Positions 11,545-23,209 of a DNA stretch of 64,000 nt are shown here, one piece after another (the first letter of the stretch is position 1; each line of letters begins with the position of its first letter). Position numbers and translations under genes: made by a program. The notes under the pieces are model-generated. The model was not told the origin of the DNA, made no database searches, and saw only the letters and a program-made list of their open reading frames with translations. Source of the stretch: Meloidogyne chitwoodi (Eukaryota; Nematoda; Chromadorea; Rhabditida; Meloidogynidae); assembly GCA_015183035.1 (NCBI GenBank), contig JACZZP010000016.1, forward strand, positions 558,001-622,000. The letters are read 5' to 3'.

Positions 11545-12159
11545 TTAATTGTTTTTACTTTTTTTTGGCGTCGATGTTAAATCTGGTTCGAACCAGCTAG
11601 GAACAGAAGAAATCTTAATTTTAAAAATTAATTTTTATGTTAATTTTGAAGTTACCTCTTCTATGATCAAAATAGAAGAATCATCGAGTATTTCCAAAAC
11701 CTCTACAGAAAAATCTTCTTTCTCTTCAAACTTTATATCCTCGTAGAAAGGAACAGATTTTCCACTAGATTCGACATGACACTCCATTTGTGCAACTGCT
11801 CTAGTAAGCTCGCCGAAGTTCTGCCTCTTAACACTCATCCAGAATTCCTTTAAAATATTATAATTATTATTTAAAAAAAAAGTTATTTTTTTACTTCTGG
11901 GATATTTTCGCATGATGAAAAAATTATTTTTCCATCCTTGACATTTTCAAATAAACCGTAATTTGTAAACAAATATGGACAAGGAGTTGATAGGAAAAAC
12001 GGTGAATGTTTGATATAATTATCAACTAAATTTTCCTCTGTTTGAGTAGCTATTGTTTTCTAAAAGATTTAAAAATATTTTTGAAAAATTTTAGGTCCTT
12101 ACTTTGTCTGATTTTTTTGGTTTTTTTGTAATGAATTTGGTAATTTTAAGTTGACTCAT
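11545..12159 (-). CDS. Unrecognised outer-Polinton protein, four exons
   Basis: Start at 12159 (MSQLKITKFITKKPKK, a basic N terminus). Splicing with short introns (gtaagg...tttag, gtaaaa...aaag, gtaact...aag) keeps one frame: an exon with SPFFLSTPCPYLF, an exon with FWMSVKRQNFGELTRAV and YEDIKFEEKEDF, and a last exon ending ISSVPSWFEPDL...KKSKNN. About 165 residues, with no transmembrane segment and no motif I recognise. The frame kept over four exons is the main evidence that it is real. Confidence 0.5.
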
Positions 12160-12445
12160 TTTTCAAAATTTAAAAAATAAAAGAGGAATTCTTTTGAAAA
12201 ATAAATATTAAATAAAAATTCAATATAAATATAATTAAAATAAAAAAGAAAAGAAAGCAAGTCATATTCGCGTCGCGCAAAATAAAAAAAGAAAAGAAAG
12301 GAAAGGAAGCCATATTCGCTCGCTATATTTTCTCGAAAATAAAATAATGAAAGCCTAGGATATGAAATACTTGCTCTCGACTCCTCCCCTCACACCTTTG
12401 CATGACCTTTCCTCACCTTTTATTTTTTCTTTTCTCTTAAAAGTA

Positions 12446-12453
12446 GGCGTGGC
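12446..12453 (+). promoter_or_regulatory. GGCGTGGC motif upstream of the 12541 gene
   Basis: The 8-mer GGCGTGGC lies 95 bases before the start at 12541 and is followed by CTTTAAA. The same 8-mer lies 126 bases before the polymerase start (46802-46809). Such GC-rich words are rare in this AT-rich element. A promoter role is inference. Confidence 0.35.
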
Positions 12454-12540
12454 CTTTAAATTTTTAAATAATAAAAAATTTTAGATTTTCAAAATTAAAA
12501 ATCCACCAAAATTTTAAAATCATTCGTATTTTTTCTAAAA

Positions 12541-13279
12541 ATGGCATTCAATATAAACAATAAGAAAGCTCTTTTACAACAAATTCTTCCCGAAGTTGAA
12601 TTTAATATAACCGCCAATGGTCTTACAATTTCGGCCTCACAACGTATTTCAACACCTCGATTTGTACCTTTCGACCATGCAGGTCGCTGCCGTGAATGTA
12701 AGGGGTCAGAAGTTGAACTCGACTTTGTTGTGGCAAAAGAAGGAATAACATGTTATTGTACTCGCATTAAAACACCCGCCTTCATACCTTTTGATACAAT
12801 TTATGATCTTCCAGGACACTGCTTTTTTAAGGTTTTTATTTTTATTGAATATATTTATATTAAAATTTTAGATAAAGAATAAAGGCCGCATTTTTAACAT
12901 TCAACATGGTACTCCTCCATGTGCAGCAATTCCTATAATTCAAAATGTTCAACCTGAGAAAAATGAGGAAATAATTTTACAACCCATGGAACCATTGTCC
13001 TCCCCTCCGGCAAAGAAAATGAAACAAGAAGAAAAGAGTAAAGAGGAATTTGAAGATATTCTACAAGAGTTTTTCGACAATATCGGTACTACTACAACAA
13101 CAACAACTAGCACTCCAAAAAAGATGATTGAAGTTCAGAACACAAACTTGGTACAAGAAGAAGAAGATAAAGAACGTGAGAAAAGAAGCACAAGTGAACC
13201 ACCTCCTTTTATAGAAAATATAGATACTTCTCCTTTATCTTTTCGTTTTAAAGACTCTGTAAACTCACAATCATTTTAA
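12541..13279 (+). CDS. Cys-rich protein with acidic/Thr-rich tail, outer Polinton
   Basis: Two exons joined in phase 0 (donor after GGACACTGCTTTTTTAAG, acceptor ATTTTAG at about 12870) give about 230 residues. The N-terminal part has CRECKG ... CYC and CFF, with two similar segments containing PRFVPFD and PAFIPFD, suggesting a small zinc-binding domain. The C-terminal half is low-complexity: PPAKKMKQEEKSKEEFED, a run of Thr, then EEEDKEREKRS. No family is recognised. It sits just upstream of the packaging ATPase. Confidence 0.55.
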
Positions 13280-13298
13280 TTATTTTTTTCATTATAAT

Positions 13299-13953
13299 AT
13301 GGAATCACTTAATTTTTCAAATAAAGAATTAAAATTTAAACTACCATTTGGTCTTATAATTTCCGGTCCAAGTTCAAGTGGAAAAAGTACCCTTCTCCTA
13401 AAATTTATTTTTCAAGCCTTGAATTAATCGACCCGCCTCCAAAGAGTATTTTATATTGTTTTGGTGAGATGAGTAATATTGTTCCTATTTTACAAAAATC
13501 TGGTGTAAGTGTTTATGCAGGTGTACCAAATGAAGATTTAATTAAACGACTTCCAAAACCTTCATTAGTGATTTTAGATGATTTACTTTTATCTATAGAT
13601 GAAAAATATTTATCGGAATTATTTACTAAAAAATCACATCATCAAAATTTTTCTATAGTATTTGTTACACAAAATTTATTTGAAAAGAAAATTAAAGTAG
13701 CTCGTCAAAATGCACAATATTTAATTATTATGCGTTCTCCAAATTCAGTACTCTCTGTAAGAAATATTGGAGCCCAACTTTTCCCAAAGAACTAGAATAT
13801 TTTCTCGATGCATATCGTCAAGCAACTAATATTCCTTATGGATATCTTTTAATTGATATGCATGCTTCCTCAGATCCTACTCTTCGTCTTCGTACAAATA
13901 TATTTAAAGACGATTTAGAAAAAATTATTTTTATTCCTAAAAATGGTGTCTAA
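13299..13953 (+). pseudogene. FtsK/HerA-type packaging ATPase, frameshifted (outer)
   Basis: Homologue of the intact inner-element ATPase (35042-35644). Walker A GPSSSGKST lies near residue 25 and Walker B VILDDLLL further on, followed by FVTQN. In Polintons this A32/FtsK-like ATPase packages DNA into the capsid. The frame changes twice, once just after the Walker A helix (near 13.42 kb) and once near the C terminus (near 13.79 kb), so this copy should not give a full protein. Its end overlaps the next start (13943) by 11 bases. Confidence 0.85.
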
Positions 13954-14320
13954 AACGCAGTGCAATATTAGTTCACTTATAAGTGAAAATGGAACTTTCT
14001 TAAAATTATTGGCAAGAACTAAATCAGAAAAGAAACGCCGACGTCTTTTAAAACAAGCAAATAGTCAAAATCTCCTTGCTATTGCAGAAATATGTTTAAA
14101 TATTGTAAAAGCTAGATATAATTTAACAAATCGTCAAAAGAAACGTCTTGTACCATATGCTAATTTTGTTCGTCGGATGAGTCGCGCTAGAAGTGAAAAG
14201 GGTGCTAGAAAAATACTTACACAGAAAGGAAGTGGTGTTGGAGGTGTTTTAGCAGCTTTACTTACACCAATACTTATTGAACTAGGAAAAAAGATTATAA
14301 AAGGAGATAGTGATAGTTAA
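13943..14320 (+). CDS. Conserved Polinton small basic protein with hydrophobic C terminus
   Basis: 125 residues, clearly homologous to 35670-36023 of the inner element: shared FLKLLARTKSEKKRR, LAIAEICLNI, RQKKRL, ARSEKGARK, then a Gly-rich hydrophobic tail (GSGVGGVLAALLTPILIEL). I recall similar proteins in Polintons and related elements of invertebrates. A basic, membrane-active virion protein comparable to adenovirus core or pVI/pX proteins is a reasonable inference. It is intact and overlaps the ATPase end, as in tightly packed viral genomes. Confidence 0.7.
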   Translation: MVSKTQCNISSLISENGTFLKLLARTKSEKKRRRLLKQANSQNLLAIAEICLNIVKARYNLTNRQKKRLVPYANFVRRMSRARSEKGARKILTQKGSGVGGVLAALLTPILIELGKKIIKGDSDS

Positions 14321-14383
14321 AAATTTTTCATTTATTCATTAATATTATTGTATTTTAAAAATTTTCTATTAATAAAAATGGCA

Positions 14384-15502
14384 AATAAATTTATTCTTAT
14401 ACCAGAAGATATTTATAGAGGTCTTACAACAAATGATGTAGGTGAACCTAACCTCGATTTTACTAGACGTACTCTGGAAAAAACTAAAAGAAAAAAAGAA
14501 AACGAATCATCTAAAAATGTTCATTATAATCAAGAATTGAGACGTTATTTAAATTTGAGAAATGAGAGAGAAAATAGACCAGTTAAAGTATAAGTTGTAA
14601 ATAAATCTAAAGGTGTTATTGTACCAAGGAACAATTCTCGATCTGCTACCTATATTTCTGCAGGTAATGACAGTGATGGAGGAGATGACGACGACAATAA
14701 CTATTGGATGAGTGATAATTTTTCATTCTCCTCCTACCCCAGAGAACATCCAAATAAAGCATATAATATTGTACCAACTATTTCCAATTCTACGATACCT
14801 CCTTCTCTGCCTAGAAGTAGACAAAGTGTATTAATTGAAGAAGATTTTCCTGCAGGTCCATCAATATCACATCAAACTCGAAAGAGAAATATACAAACGA
14901 ATAACGAAGAGTCAAAAAAATTTAAAACAATTAAAAATATAAAAGAGTCAAAAATTCCGATTCCAAAGAAAGGAAAACTAAAGAAAAATGTACAACAAGA
15001 CTCAAATATTATCGCACCTTTAAATCCTCCTCCTCCTATTTCTCTTCAAAGTACTAAGAGACGACCATCTGAGTCTGAAGAATTTAATGGGTTAAAGAGG
15101 AGACAAGTCGCAGATCCAAATATTGAGGCTGAAGATGAGCCACAAGATTTAAAACAAGACAGAAAGTTGACGCAACAAAAAATTCGTGCTCGAGTTCAAA
15201 AGAAAAAAGATTTTCTAAAGAGAAAGGAAAAATTAAAAAAGCAAAAAGTTACCATTAATGAATCCGCATTAGTTCAAGCCCGCATTCAAGATGATATTAA
15301 TCGACGACAAAAATTAAAAAGAAAATGGCCTGGTCCTCCTGATGGAGAAGAAATAAGAATTCAAAGAAAAGTTTCTAGGAGACAATCAGAATTAGCAGCA
15401 AGAAAGTGGATGTTAAACCTTATAAAAGCGAGGCGAAAAGAAGCAATTACAAGGAAATTAACTAAAAAAGATATTTCAAATTTTAAACCAACACTTTGGT
15501 AA
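14384..15502 (+). pseudogene. Lys/Arg-rich conserved Polinton protein with an in-frame stop (outer)
   Basis: One reading frame from 14384 to 15502, interrupted by a single stop at 14591-14593. The first 69 codons (MANKFILIPEDIYRGL ... NRPVKV) align with the N terminus of the inner-element protein at 36020-36769 (MIMVPESEYLALL ... NRPQKV). The rest is strongly basic, with many Lys/Arg-Lys runs, and ends in FKPTLW like FVPKIW in the inner copy. The role is unknown. Abundance of basic residues suggests DNA or capsid interaction. Translation of the downstream part from 14708 as a separate protein is possible. Confidence 0.6.
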
Positions 15503-15515
15503 TTTTATACATAAA

Positions 15516-16602
15516 AATGGATGAATATATAAAACTCCTTGACAAACTCTATAATGATCCAGAGTCCCCTTCAGCATATGCTGGTATAGATAGTTTATGG
15601 AAAGAAGCAAAGAAAACATTTAAACATATTCCTAGAGATGTAATTAAAAATTATTTGGAAGGGCATCGCACCTATACTCTTATGCGCCCCAAAAGGGTGC
15701 ATTTTCGCAGGAGTAAAACTATTGCAGCAGGTTTTATGACTGACGTACAAGTAGATTTAGCAGATATGCAAGCACTTTCTAGGCATAACAGAGGGCATAA
15801 ATATATATTATTTGGAATTGATGTTTTGTCCAAACGAGTCTTTACTGTTCCTTTAAAATCTAAGAAATCAGATCATATGCTGGAAGCTTTTCGTATTCTC
15901 ATTGAACAAATGCCTATGAAACCTCACAGAATTTTTTCAGATAAAGGGAAAGAATTTACAAATCGTCCTTTAAAAGAATTTTTTGAAAAAGAACAAATAG
16001 AAAAATATCAGGCAACACATTCTATAGTAAAAGCATCACTTGCTGAAAGAGGAATTAGAAATTTAAAACAAAGATTATATCGTTATTTCTCTCAAAATAA
16101 AACACAAAATTGGATAGATATTTTATCAAAAATAGTTGAAGGAATTAATAAATCTTATTGTCGTATACATGGAATGCGTCCAATTGATGTCAATTTTAAA
16201 AATGCTCAAAAAGTTTGGAAGAAAATTTACGGGAATATTTTCTTTACCAAAAATAAAAAGAAGCCTAAATTTAAAAAAGATGAACATGTTAGAATTAGTA
16301 GAGACAAAGGACATTTTGAAAAAGGATATCTTCCGAATTGGGGTGACGAAATATTGGAGATTGAAAAAGTAAAAGGACATGAAAATCCTATATTATATAA
16401 ATTGCGCGACGATAAAGGAGAAAAATTCAAAGGCTCTTTCTACGAAGAGGAATTATCTAGAGTAAGAAAAGATGCGGGAACGGAGTACCGTATAGAGAAA
16501 ATTGTGAGAAAAAAGAAAAGAGATGATGGAACATACGATATATTAGTTAAATTCATTGGTTACCCAGAAAGAGAATGGATTCATGAGTCCCAATTAGTAT
16601 AA
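15516..16602 (+). CDS. Polinton integrase (rve/DDE) with C-terminal chromodomain (outer)
   Basis: About 361 residues, intact. The start at 15516 (MDEYIKLLDKLY) is chosen because it matches the inner copy; an upstream in-frame ATG at 15496 overlaps the previous gene. An N-terminal domain has SAYAGIDSLW (about 20-30). The catalytic core has the D of TDVQVDLADM (about 80), the D of IFSDKGKEF (about 145) and the E of SLAERGIRNLKQRL (about 180), the retroviral-type D,D,E triad. A C-terminal chromodomain follows (YRIEKIV ... VKFIGYPEREWI), which may direct integration to chromatin marks. It catalyses strand transfer of the element into target DNA and produces 6-bp duplications like those seen here. 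Confidence 0.92.
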
Positions 16603-16653
16603 AAGACTTTTATTTTTGTTTATATTGTATCATTTTATAAAAATTTAATAAAA

Positions 16654-18067
16654 ATGTCTAATAGTTTTTTCGTATTTCTTCCAAGTAATGTCTCAGATTA
16701 TTCATCAAATAAACCTAATAAATATCGTGTACATTTACCCAAACCCTTATATTTTAATGGAAACTGGGTCTGTGGTTTGCATAGTATAAGTTATCCTTAT
16801 TCGTGGCCATCAACTATTGGCACTCTAGATGAACAATGGTTAAAAATTCACTTCACAGATGAATTGGGTCAAAAACATATTCTTCGTGTACCTATACCAA
16901 AAGCTTCACATATCAGTGTTGAAAAATTAAGAGATTTCTTAAATTCTACTCTCGAAGAGCAAATTAAGGCTATAGATTTAGTTTTCGACCAAGAAAGGTC
17001 ATCCAAGGATTTAATTGCTTCTCCACCAGGACTAGAAAAGAAAAAGAGATATTGAAGAATCACCTCCAAGAATTATACCAAAAAAGCAAAAAGCGACAGA
17101 TGTTAAAGAAGGTCAAAAGGTCACATTATTACAATCTCCTGAGAAAATAGACGATAAAAATGAAAATAATAAAAAAGAACAAACAAATAATATTACGCAA
17201 CCCTCTCCTCCATCTTCTCAAAATAAAGACGATAAAAAAGAAGATTTTATTAAAACAATAAAAGAAGCAGATGTTCAAAATAATAACGAAAAAATAAATG
17301 AAAAAGAAAAAATAATAAAGGAAAAGGTCATTCGTTCAAAACAATCTTTAGTATCAGAGAAAGAGGTTACGCAAGAAGAAAATATTTTAAAAAAAGACTC
17401 TTTACCACCTGTCATTAGTCCGTTATTTGCCTTAAAATTTCCTGAATTTGAAAAACAAAAAAATAAAACAATAATTAAAAATGATGAGTTAGAATTTTCC
17501 ATTGAGAATGAAGAAAAATATGAAAATAATACTTACAAGGATAATTCAAAATTTTTATTATGGAGAAGAGGGGCCCGTCTAAATGGAAATTTAACAATGT
17601 TAAAAGAAATTATAGATTCAATAGTGTTTGAATATAGTATAGACTTTGCACGATTTCGAGTTGCATTTACGCATGAAAATATTGATCATATATCACTTTC
17701 ATCACAATTGGGTTATGTTCTAGGGTTTGAAAACTCACAATTTATTCAAAATAATGAAATTGCAAAATATGGCTGTGATTTGAGAGGAGGATTTTCTAGT
17801 CTTGCTGTTTATACTAATGGACTTACAGAAAATATGATTATTGGTAATTCCCTAAGTTCATTATTGAGAGTTGTTTCAGTTTCTGGTGCAAACCCTGGAG
17901 AATATAATGAGAAAATTTATGATTCACCAATTTATGCTAGAGTTCTTCCAAGAGAAATTAATGAAATACAAATCGAACTAAGAACTATGGATAGTGGAAG
18001 ACTTGTACCATTCGCCTATGGAACTGTTTTAGTTGTACTAATATTCAAGAAAGTAATAAATTTTTGA
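16654..18067 (+). pseudogene. Penton-like minor capsid protein, frameshifted (outer)
   Basis: Two frames together cover the homologue of the intact inner protein (37839-38810). The N-terminal part (16654-17055) has FFVFLPSNVSDYSSNKPNKY and WVCGLHSISYPYSWP. After a frame change near 17.05 kb comes a long Lys/Glu/Asn-rich linker and then the C-terminal part (ISLSSQLGYVLGFENSQ, MIIGNSLSSLLRVV, EIQIELRTMDSGRLVPFAYG). In Polintons this single-jelly-roll protein forms the vertices of the capsid. The linker is much longer than in the inner element. Confidence 0.82.
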
Positions 18068-18070
18068 AAA

Positions 18071-18080
18071 GTATATAAAG
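18071..18080 (+). promoter_or_regulatory. TATA-like motif GTATATAAAG before the outer pVI-like gene
   Basis: Lies a few bases after the penton stop and about 70 bases before the pVI-like start at 18142. It resembles the TATATAAG motifs at 39201-39211, 41081-41091 and 41406-41415. A late-promoter role is inference. Confidence 0.4.
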
Positions 18081-18146
18081 CATTATTTTCGTTTATTTTG
18101 TATTCATTTATTTATTATTTTATAAATTTTATTAAAAACAAAATGG

Positions 18147-18152
18147 TACATA
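18147..18152. repeat. Left target-site duplication of inner Polinton (TACATA)
   Basis: Identical to 42420-42425 on the other side of the inner element. It falls inside the start of the pVI-like gene of the outer element. Confidence 0.92.
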
Positions 18153-18255
18153 AGTAGTGTATAGTAAGGTTTTAAAACAAAATTTGTTTTAAAACCCTAC
18201 TATACTTGAAAGTTTTAAAACTCTATTAAACTAGAAAATAATATTTTTAAGAGAG
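18153..18255. repeat. Left terminal inverted repeat of inner Polinton
   Basis: Matches the inverse complement of 42345-42419. The left copy carries about 28 extra bases, a second copy of the internal TTTTAAAAC...CTAC motif. AT-rich similarity continues weakly further in, to the first gene at 18624, without other features. Confidence 0.85.
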
Positions 18256-18623
18256 AAATAAAATAATTTTTTAATATAAAAAAACTAAAAGAAAAATAAA
18301 AACTTTGAAAAAATATTTATTTATTTTTTAAATTATTTGTATTTTTTAAAATTTATATATATATATATATTAATTTTTTAAAATATTTTGTAAATTTTAA
18401 AACTAATAAAAAAAATATGTAATAATTTTTTAATTTTATCAATTTTTAAAACTCATCAAAAGTATTAAATAAATTTATACAAGAAAATTATATTTAAAAA
18501 ATGTAAAAATTTTTCCAAATAAAAATAATTGCTCTCTCAAATTAAATAAAAAATAAATAAAATGTTTTAAAAACAATTTAAAAATTAAAAGAAAATTACT
18601 AAAAAATAATTTATTCTTCTTTA

Positions 18624-20476
18624 TTATTCAAAAAATTTTTCTCCATTAAATATAACAAGTAAATTATAAAAATATTTGTTGCTCCAAAAAGTAGATGGTT
18701 TCCAACTACACCATCCTCCAGCCAAAATATGATTAATATTGTCAGGACCTGTATAATGTGGATCTAACACTAAATATTGGCAATCACCAAGACGAAGATT
18801 GTAATCTACTCCAATAATTGTATTAGCTAATTCTCCACCAACTAAAAACATTTTTTTAATAATTTGTATTAAAATAAATTCGGAGTCTCTGACAATTTTT
18901 ATAAAAAAAAACTCCTCTAAAAAAACATAAAAAATCAAAAAGTAATACCAATCATCACGGGAGCACCCCCATTTTCAAAATGAAAAATTAATGCCCTTGC
19001 AAGTGCAACAAATTCTGAACCACTCTTTAAAGTAAGAATTTTTGAATTAATATTAAACATATTTTGAAGACAAAAACTCAATTCTAGAGAACCTATCCAT
19101 CGCTTAGAGCCAACAAAAGTTGAAGGGTTATCACCCATTTCAACAAGATCAAAAAGACACTAAAATTTATTATTGAACAAATAAATAAACCAATTTAAGG
19201 GGTTTATAAGAAAAATAAAATATTAAAGTTAAAAAACCTGTTGTATTTTTCTATGACTGGGTATATCCCCAGTAATAAAAATTTGATCTTTTATCCATGA
19301 GCAAATTGTTTGAAAAGATCTGAAAGCACAACCCCAACAAGCATCATCAAAATCATTCTGGCAATAAGGGAAATATTTGTATTTGCCAGACACTATAGCA
19401 CTTTTATTTTTTGGCAAATCTAAAAATAAAATGTAAAATTAAATAAAAAAATTAAAAAACCTTTAAGAATTTCGTGTGGATTATGAACCTGCGCTTTTAG
19501 TTGCTCACTCTTTAGCTTACATAAAAGTAAAAAAACAATATCCTTAAATATTAAATATATATTAAAATAACTATTTCGCTTACACTTTGATTAGCTCGAG
19601 CAGCTGCATTTAATGGCGTTTCTCCTCGATCAGTTTCAAAATAAACAGTTGCACCCTTTAAAGAATATTTTTTAAATTATAAAATAAAATATATTTCTTA
19701 CCTTTTCAATAAGAAAAATAACAATATTAATACATCCCATAGATGAAGCAATATGTAAAGCTGTCTAAAAATTTTTATTTGAAGACAATAGGTTTTTTAT
19801 TAAGGTTTGATTTACATGTCCATAATATGTTGTAGCTTCAAGAGATGCATTATATTGAAGTAAAAGTTCAACAACTTTAATTCTATTCTTTTTACAAGCA
19901 ATATGAAGAGGAGTAAAACTTAAATAAAATATTATATATAACAATTAATTTTAAAAAATATTTAATACCCTTTATTAAGAGCACGCGCATTTGGATTAGC
20001 TTGCATATCCAAAAGAAGGTTTGCTACATTAACCTGTCCAAAATAAGCAGCAATATGTAAAGCTGTTAAACGAGCACCAGTAAGTTCATCAACCTTTGCT
20101 TTATGATAAAGAAGAATTCTAACACAATCAACCTAAATTTAAATTAAAAAATAATTAGAAAAGAAGTCTACAATACATATATATTATAATTAATATATTA
20201 TTTTTTAATTTCTTATACATGATCTCTTTGTGCAGCCATATGTAAAGGTGTTAATCCTTTTTTCGTTTTTGAATCAATTGTAGCCCCTCTTTCAATTAAA
20301 AGTTCAACAACACTGTCATGTCCAAATCTTGCAGCATAATGTAATGGAGTTAATAAATCTTTTGTTCTACAATCAATAATACCTCCTTTATCCAAAACTA
20401 ATTCACAAAATTTAACTTTTCCAAATTTAGCTGCCATATGTAAAGGGCTTAATAAGAGCCTCTTCTTGAAGACCAT
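18624..20476 (-). CDS. Chimeric ankyrin-repeat / UFSP2-type UFM1 protease
   Basis: About 11 exons with 40-60 base introns join in one open frame from an ATG at 20476 to a stop at 18624 (roughly 480 residues). The first two thirds are ankyrin repeats very like nematode UNC-44/ankyrin ([57 protein letters not shown]). One exon (about 19485-19545) passes from ankyrin sequence (DIVFLLL) into a UFSP2-like linker (VHNPHEIL). The last third is a complete C78 peptidase domain: [14 protein letters not shown] with the catalytic Cys, [17 protein letters not shown], and LDPHYTG with the catalytic Asp and His, then GGWCSWK. Known UFSP2 matures UFM1 and removes it from targets; the ankyrin part may choose the partner. 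Transcript ends, and fusion to the MED12 piece upstream, are untested. Confidence 0.78.
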
Positions 20477-20607
20477 TTTTAATTTTTTCTAAAAAATGAA
20501 TATGAAAGTTAAAAAAGTTTAAGAAAAGTTATTTAAAAAACAGAACAGACGCTTCGCATCCTGTAGATATTATCTTTTTCCCAAGCTTTATCTTTCATAC
20601 TGCTTAC

Positions 20608-21996
20608 CCTTTATAAACAAGTGGATGCCTGTCAACCGTCTCTCTAAGTTTAAACTCACTATTTTCAATTATAAGGAAGCTAAGAAACTTTGAATGGCTA
20701 TATCTTGGTTCAAAGTCTTTTTGCAAGAAAAAGAAACTTACTTCACAATAGGAAGTAGGGGTGACAATATCAGTAAATTGAGTCATAAGTATAATAAGAA
20801 TACGAAATGTTTGAGGTTGTTCCATTGAAAAACTGAAAAATTCAGAAAGTAATTCGCACATTTCTAATACAAATTCATGTCGATCTAGCAATCCATCCTA
20901 TAGTTTATTAATTTAAGCTTTAAAAGAGTTAAATCTAACATTTAAATTTATTTCAAACTTTGTTAAAAAATAACCTCAAATGAATGTTTTATCAATAAAG
21001 AGTAATAAGACCATCTTTGATAATAAACATTTTGCTCAAGTTGTCCAGGTATTGCTTTATCGAATTCCCGTAGCAGACAACGCAAATATCGAATAAAAAA
21101 TTGACGTTGATCTTCAAGAAACATTTTATAAAATTAATATTGAATAATACCGCTAGAATAATAATCACTAGGCAAAGTATTTCCACCCTTTGTCTGTTTG
21201 TTAACAGTCACAGAAAATGGATGTGCAACTTGATTCTAAAAAATATTTTAGTTAGTAAAAAAATATTTTAGTTAGCAAAAATTAACAATTTTCAAAAACC
21301 AAATAGCTTTTTGAATTGGTACTACTTTTTCATATAATAAGCTCATTGCCTCACAAGGAACAATTTTCGCAGAACCCATAGAGTTTAAGTGCTCATATGG
21401 ACCTCGACAAAATCGTGGAAAACATGCCGCTAATGAATGACGTTTGCTATCTTTTAATTGAATTTTTTTTCCAGAAACCAAGGATTCAAAGAAATCTTCA
21501 CGAAAACTGTCAAAAATAAAACCGCGAACATTATTTTCTTTTATCCAATTTTTATCAAGCCAAATCACATTAAGTTCATTCTTTTTGTTCATTATAGCAG
21601 CACGATATAGTTGATCATCAGTCGCAAAAATACTTATTCTAAGATAATTTAGTGACAAATAATTAGTTATTTTTAGAATTAAATCTTATACAAATTAATT
21701 CAAATAGGCAAAAATTAATTAACCTTCATAAGTGAGTCATATTCATGTCTAACCAAAGCACTATAAATAACTTCAATTTGATAACCGCGAGTAAGCCGAT
21801 CATGACCCAGATTATCTTCCTCGTGTTTATCTTGTTGTGGAAAAACATCTGGATGCATAACAGTAATACCAACGGAACATTTTTCAGAGCCTCCACTTTG
21901 CCTAAAAGAATCACTCCTCCGGTTGTGCCTTTTGAGTGGCCGAGCATCAGGACTAAGTTGACTGCAATTTTGCATACGTTGAAAGTATTGCTGCAT
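20608..21996 (-). pseudogene. Fragment of host MED12-like Mediator subunit
   Basis: Several minus-strand exons. The N terminus has RPLKRHNRR ... HPDVFPQQDKHEEDNL (MED12: RPLKR ... PDVYPQ ... KEDEL). Then follow KVVPIQKAIWFLKI (MED12: VPVMRAAWLIKM), a segment ending WSYYSLLIKHSFE, DGLLDRHEFVLEM (MED12: DGMLDRHEFL), and DRHPLVY at the end (MED12: QHRPLVFG). MED12 is a subunit of the Mediator kinase module in the nucleus and is normally over 2,000 residues. Only the N-terminal few hundred are here, and one junction (near 21.65-21.73 kb) does not keep frame in my reading, so I treat it as a captured, probably non-functional piece. Confidence 0.65.
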
Positions 21997-22149
21997 AGTT
22001 CACAAACCTTTCATTAAAAATTTATAAATATATTAAGCTAAGAAAAAATAATAAAAAATAATTGAAAATAAACAAATTATAAAAAATAAAACAAAAAAAC
22101 AATTTTATACAAAAACATTTAAAATAAATATAATTAATTTTTCTCTGAA

Positions 22150-22345
22150 TTCTCATTCTTAAGCAAATGATTAGCAATATATTGGCATCAGTAAGAAAAG
22201 GAATTTTAGGTTCACGAGAAAGCCAAGACTAAAATTAATTTTTAAACTATTGTGAAAATTACTTAAAAACCATTTCATTTCGTTCATTAACAGTCCAAGC
22301 ACAGACTTTAAGATCACGAGCAGTCATTAATTTTATATAGAAACT
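22150..22345 (-). pseudogene. C-terminal fragment of a glycerophosphodiester phosphodiesterase
   Basis: Two short exons encode TARDLKVCAWTVNERNEM and SWLSREPKIPFLTDA, the typical last part of GDPD-family enzymes (AWTVN..., then ...PFLTD). The catalytic TIM barrel start is absent, so no activity is expected. It lies between the helicase and MED12 pieces on the same strand. Confidence 0.6.
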
Positions 22346-22454
22346 AAATATATTTTAATAAATTTTGGAAAATAACAAAAATGTCTTCAAAAATTCCCAA
22401 AAATTTTAAAGGTTAGAGGAATCAGGGAATCACTTGATTTATTTTAAAAATTTT

Positions 22455-23080
22455 TTAAATATAACCTCATCCAGAATAACTACATTATAACGTTGAAGAC
22501 CAGGATCGTCTACTAATTGACGCAAAAGAACTCCTTCGGTTAGAAAAAGCATTCGAGTAGAACTTGTCTTTTGTTTTACAAATATTTTTAAAATTAAAAA
22601 AATAAATAAATAATTTATTAAAATATAAACCTTGTTTGATAAGCAATTTCAGAATCAAATTGTTTAAGCATTTCGAGTGCAACTCTTTGGGCGTGTGCTT
22701 AAAAATATTTTTATAAAAAAATTGAAAAAAGACCCAAAAAACCTGTACAAGCTATCCTTCGTGGTTGTGTGCAAGCAATTTTGCTGTAACCAGCATTGAG
22801 TAAATATTGAGGTAACTAAAAGAATTTTTTAAATTATTCGATAAATTAAAAAAACATAAAAAATAAATAAACCTATGTACTCTTTCCACAACCTGTATCT
22901 CCAGCAATCAACAATATTTGATTCTAAAAATAAATTTTAAATATTAAAATAAAAATAAAATAAATACATTTTGTAATTGTTCAAGCAATTCATCTCTACT
23001 TTGATATATTGGTAGACTTATTTATCCACTTAGCAATTTCTTCAATTTTTTGAAAATTTTTGAATTTTTATTGTAGAAGA
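22455..23080 (-). pseudogene. N-terminal fragment of a DEAH-box RNA helicase (DHX34-like)
   Basis: Exons encode, in order, LPIYQSRDELLEQLQ, motif [33 protein letters not shown] (motif Ia), a short exon with RVALEML, LFLTEGVLLRQL (motif Ib), and the start of motif II (VVILDE), where the similarity stops at a splice donor. The frame breaks just before LPIYQ. DHX34 acts in nonsense-mediated decay, but assignment to DHX34 rather than another DEAH helicase is by resemblance only. The rest of the helicase core is missing. Confidence 0.65.
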
Positions 23081-23209
23081 GCGAAATGATAAATTCAAAT
23101 TGTTTTATTACCAAGGGGAGTAAATAAAACAAAATTATTAATAAATAAAAAGATCCGGATAAAATTACGGACTCATGTTTGCAAAAAAGAAAAATCCCGA
23201 AATCCAAAA

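Noticed and set aside
16126..16430. Minus- and plus-strand ORFs inside the outer integrase
   Set aside because: Shadow frames of a well-supported gene, with no coding features of their own. The same holds for minus ORFs in the polymerases, the inner penton and the Nudix coiled-coil exon.
15516..16602. Retroviral or LTR-retrotransposon origin of the integrase region
   Set aside because: No reverse transcriptase, gag or LTRs; the chromodomain integrase lies in a Polinton capsid gene block with 6-bp duplications and long TIRs.
20487..20608. In-frame MED12-ankyrin-UFSP2 triple fusion
   Set aside because: The obvious donor at the end of the MED12 piece and the acceptor before the ankyrin exon do not keep frame together, so I left them as separate features.
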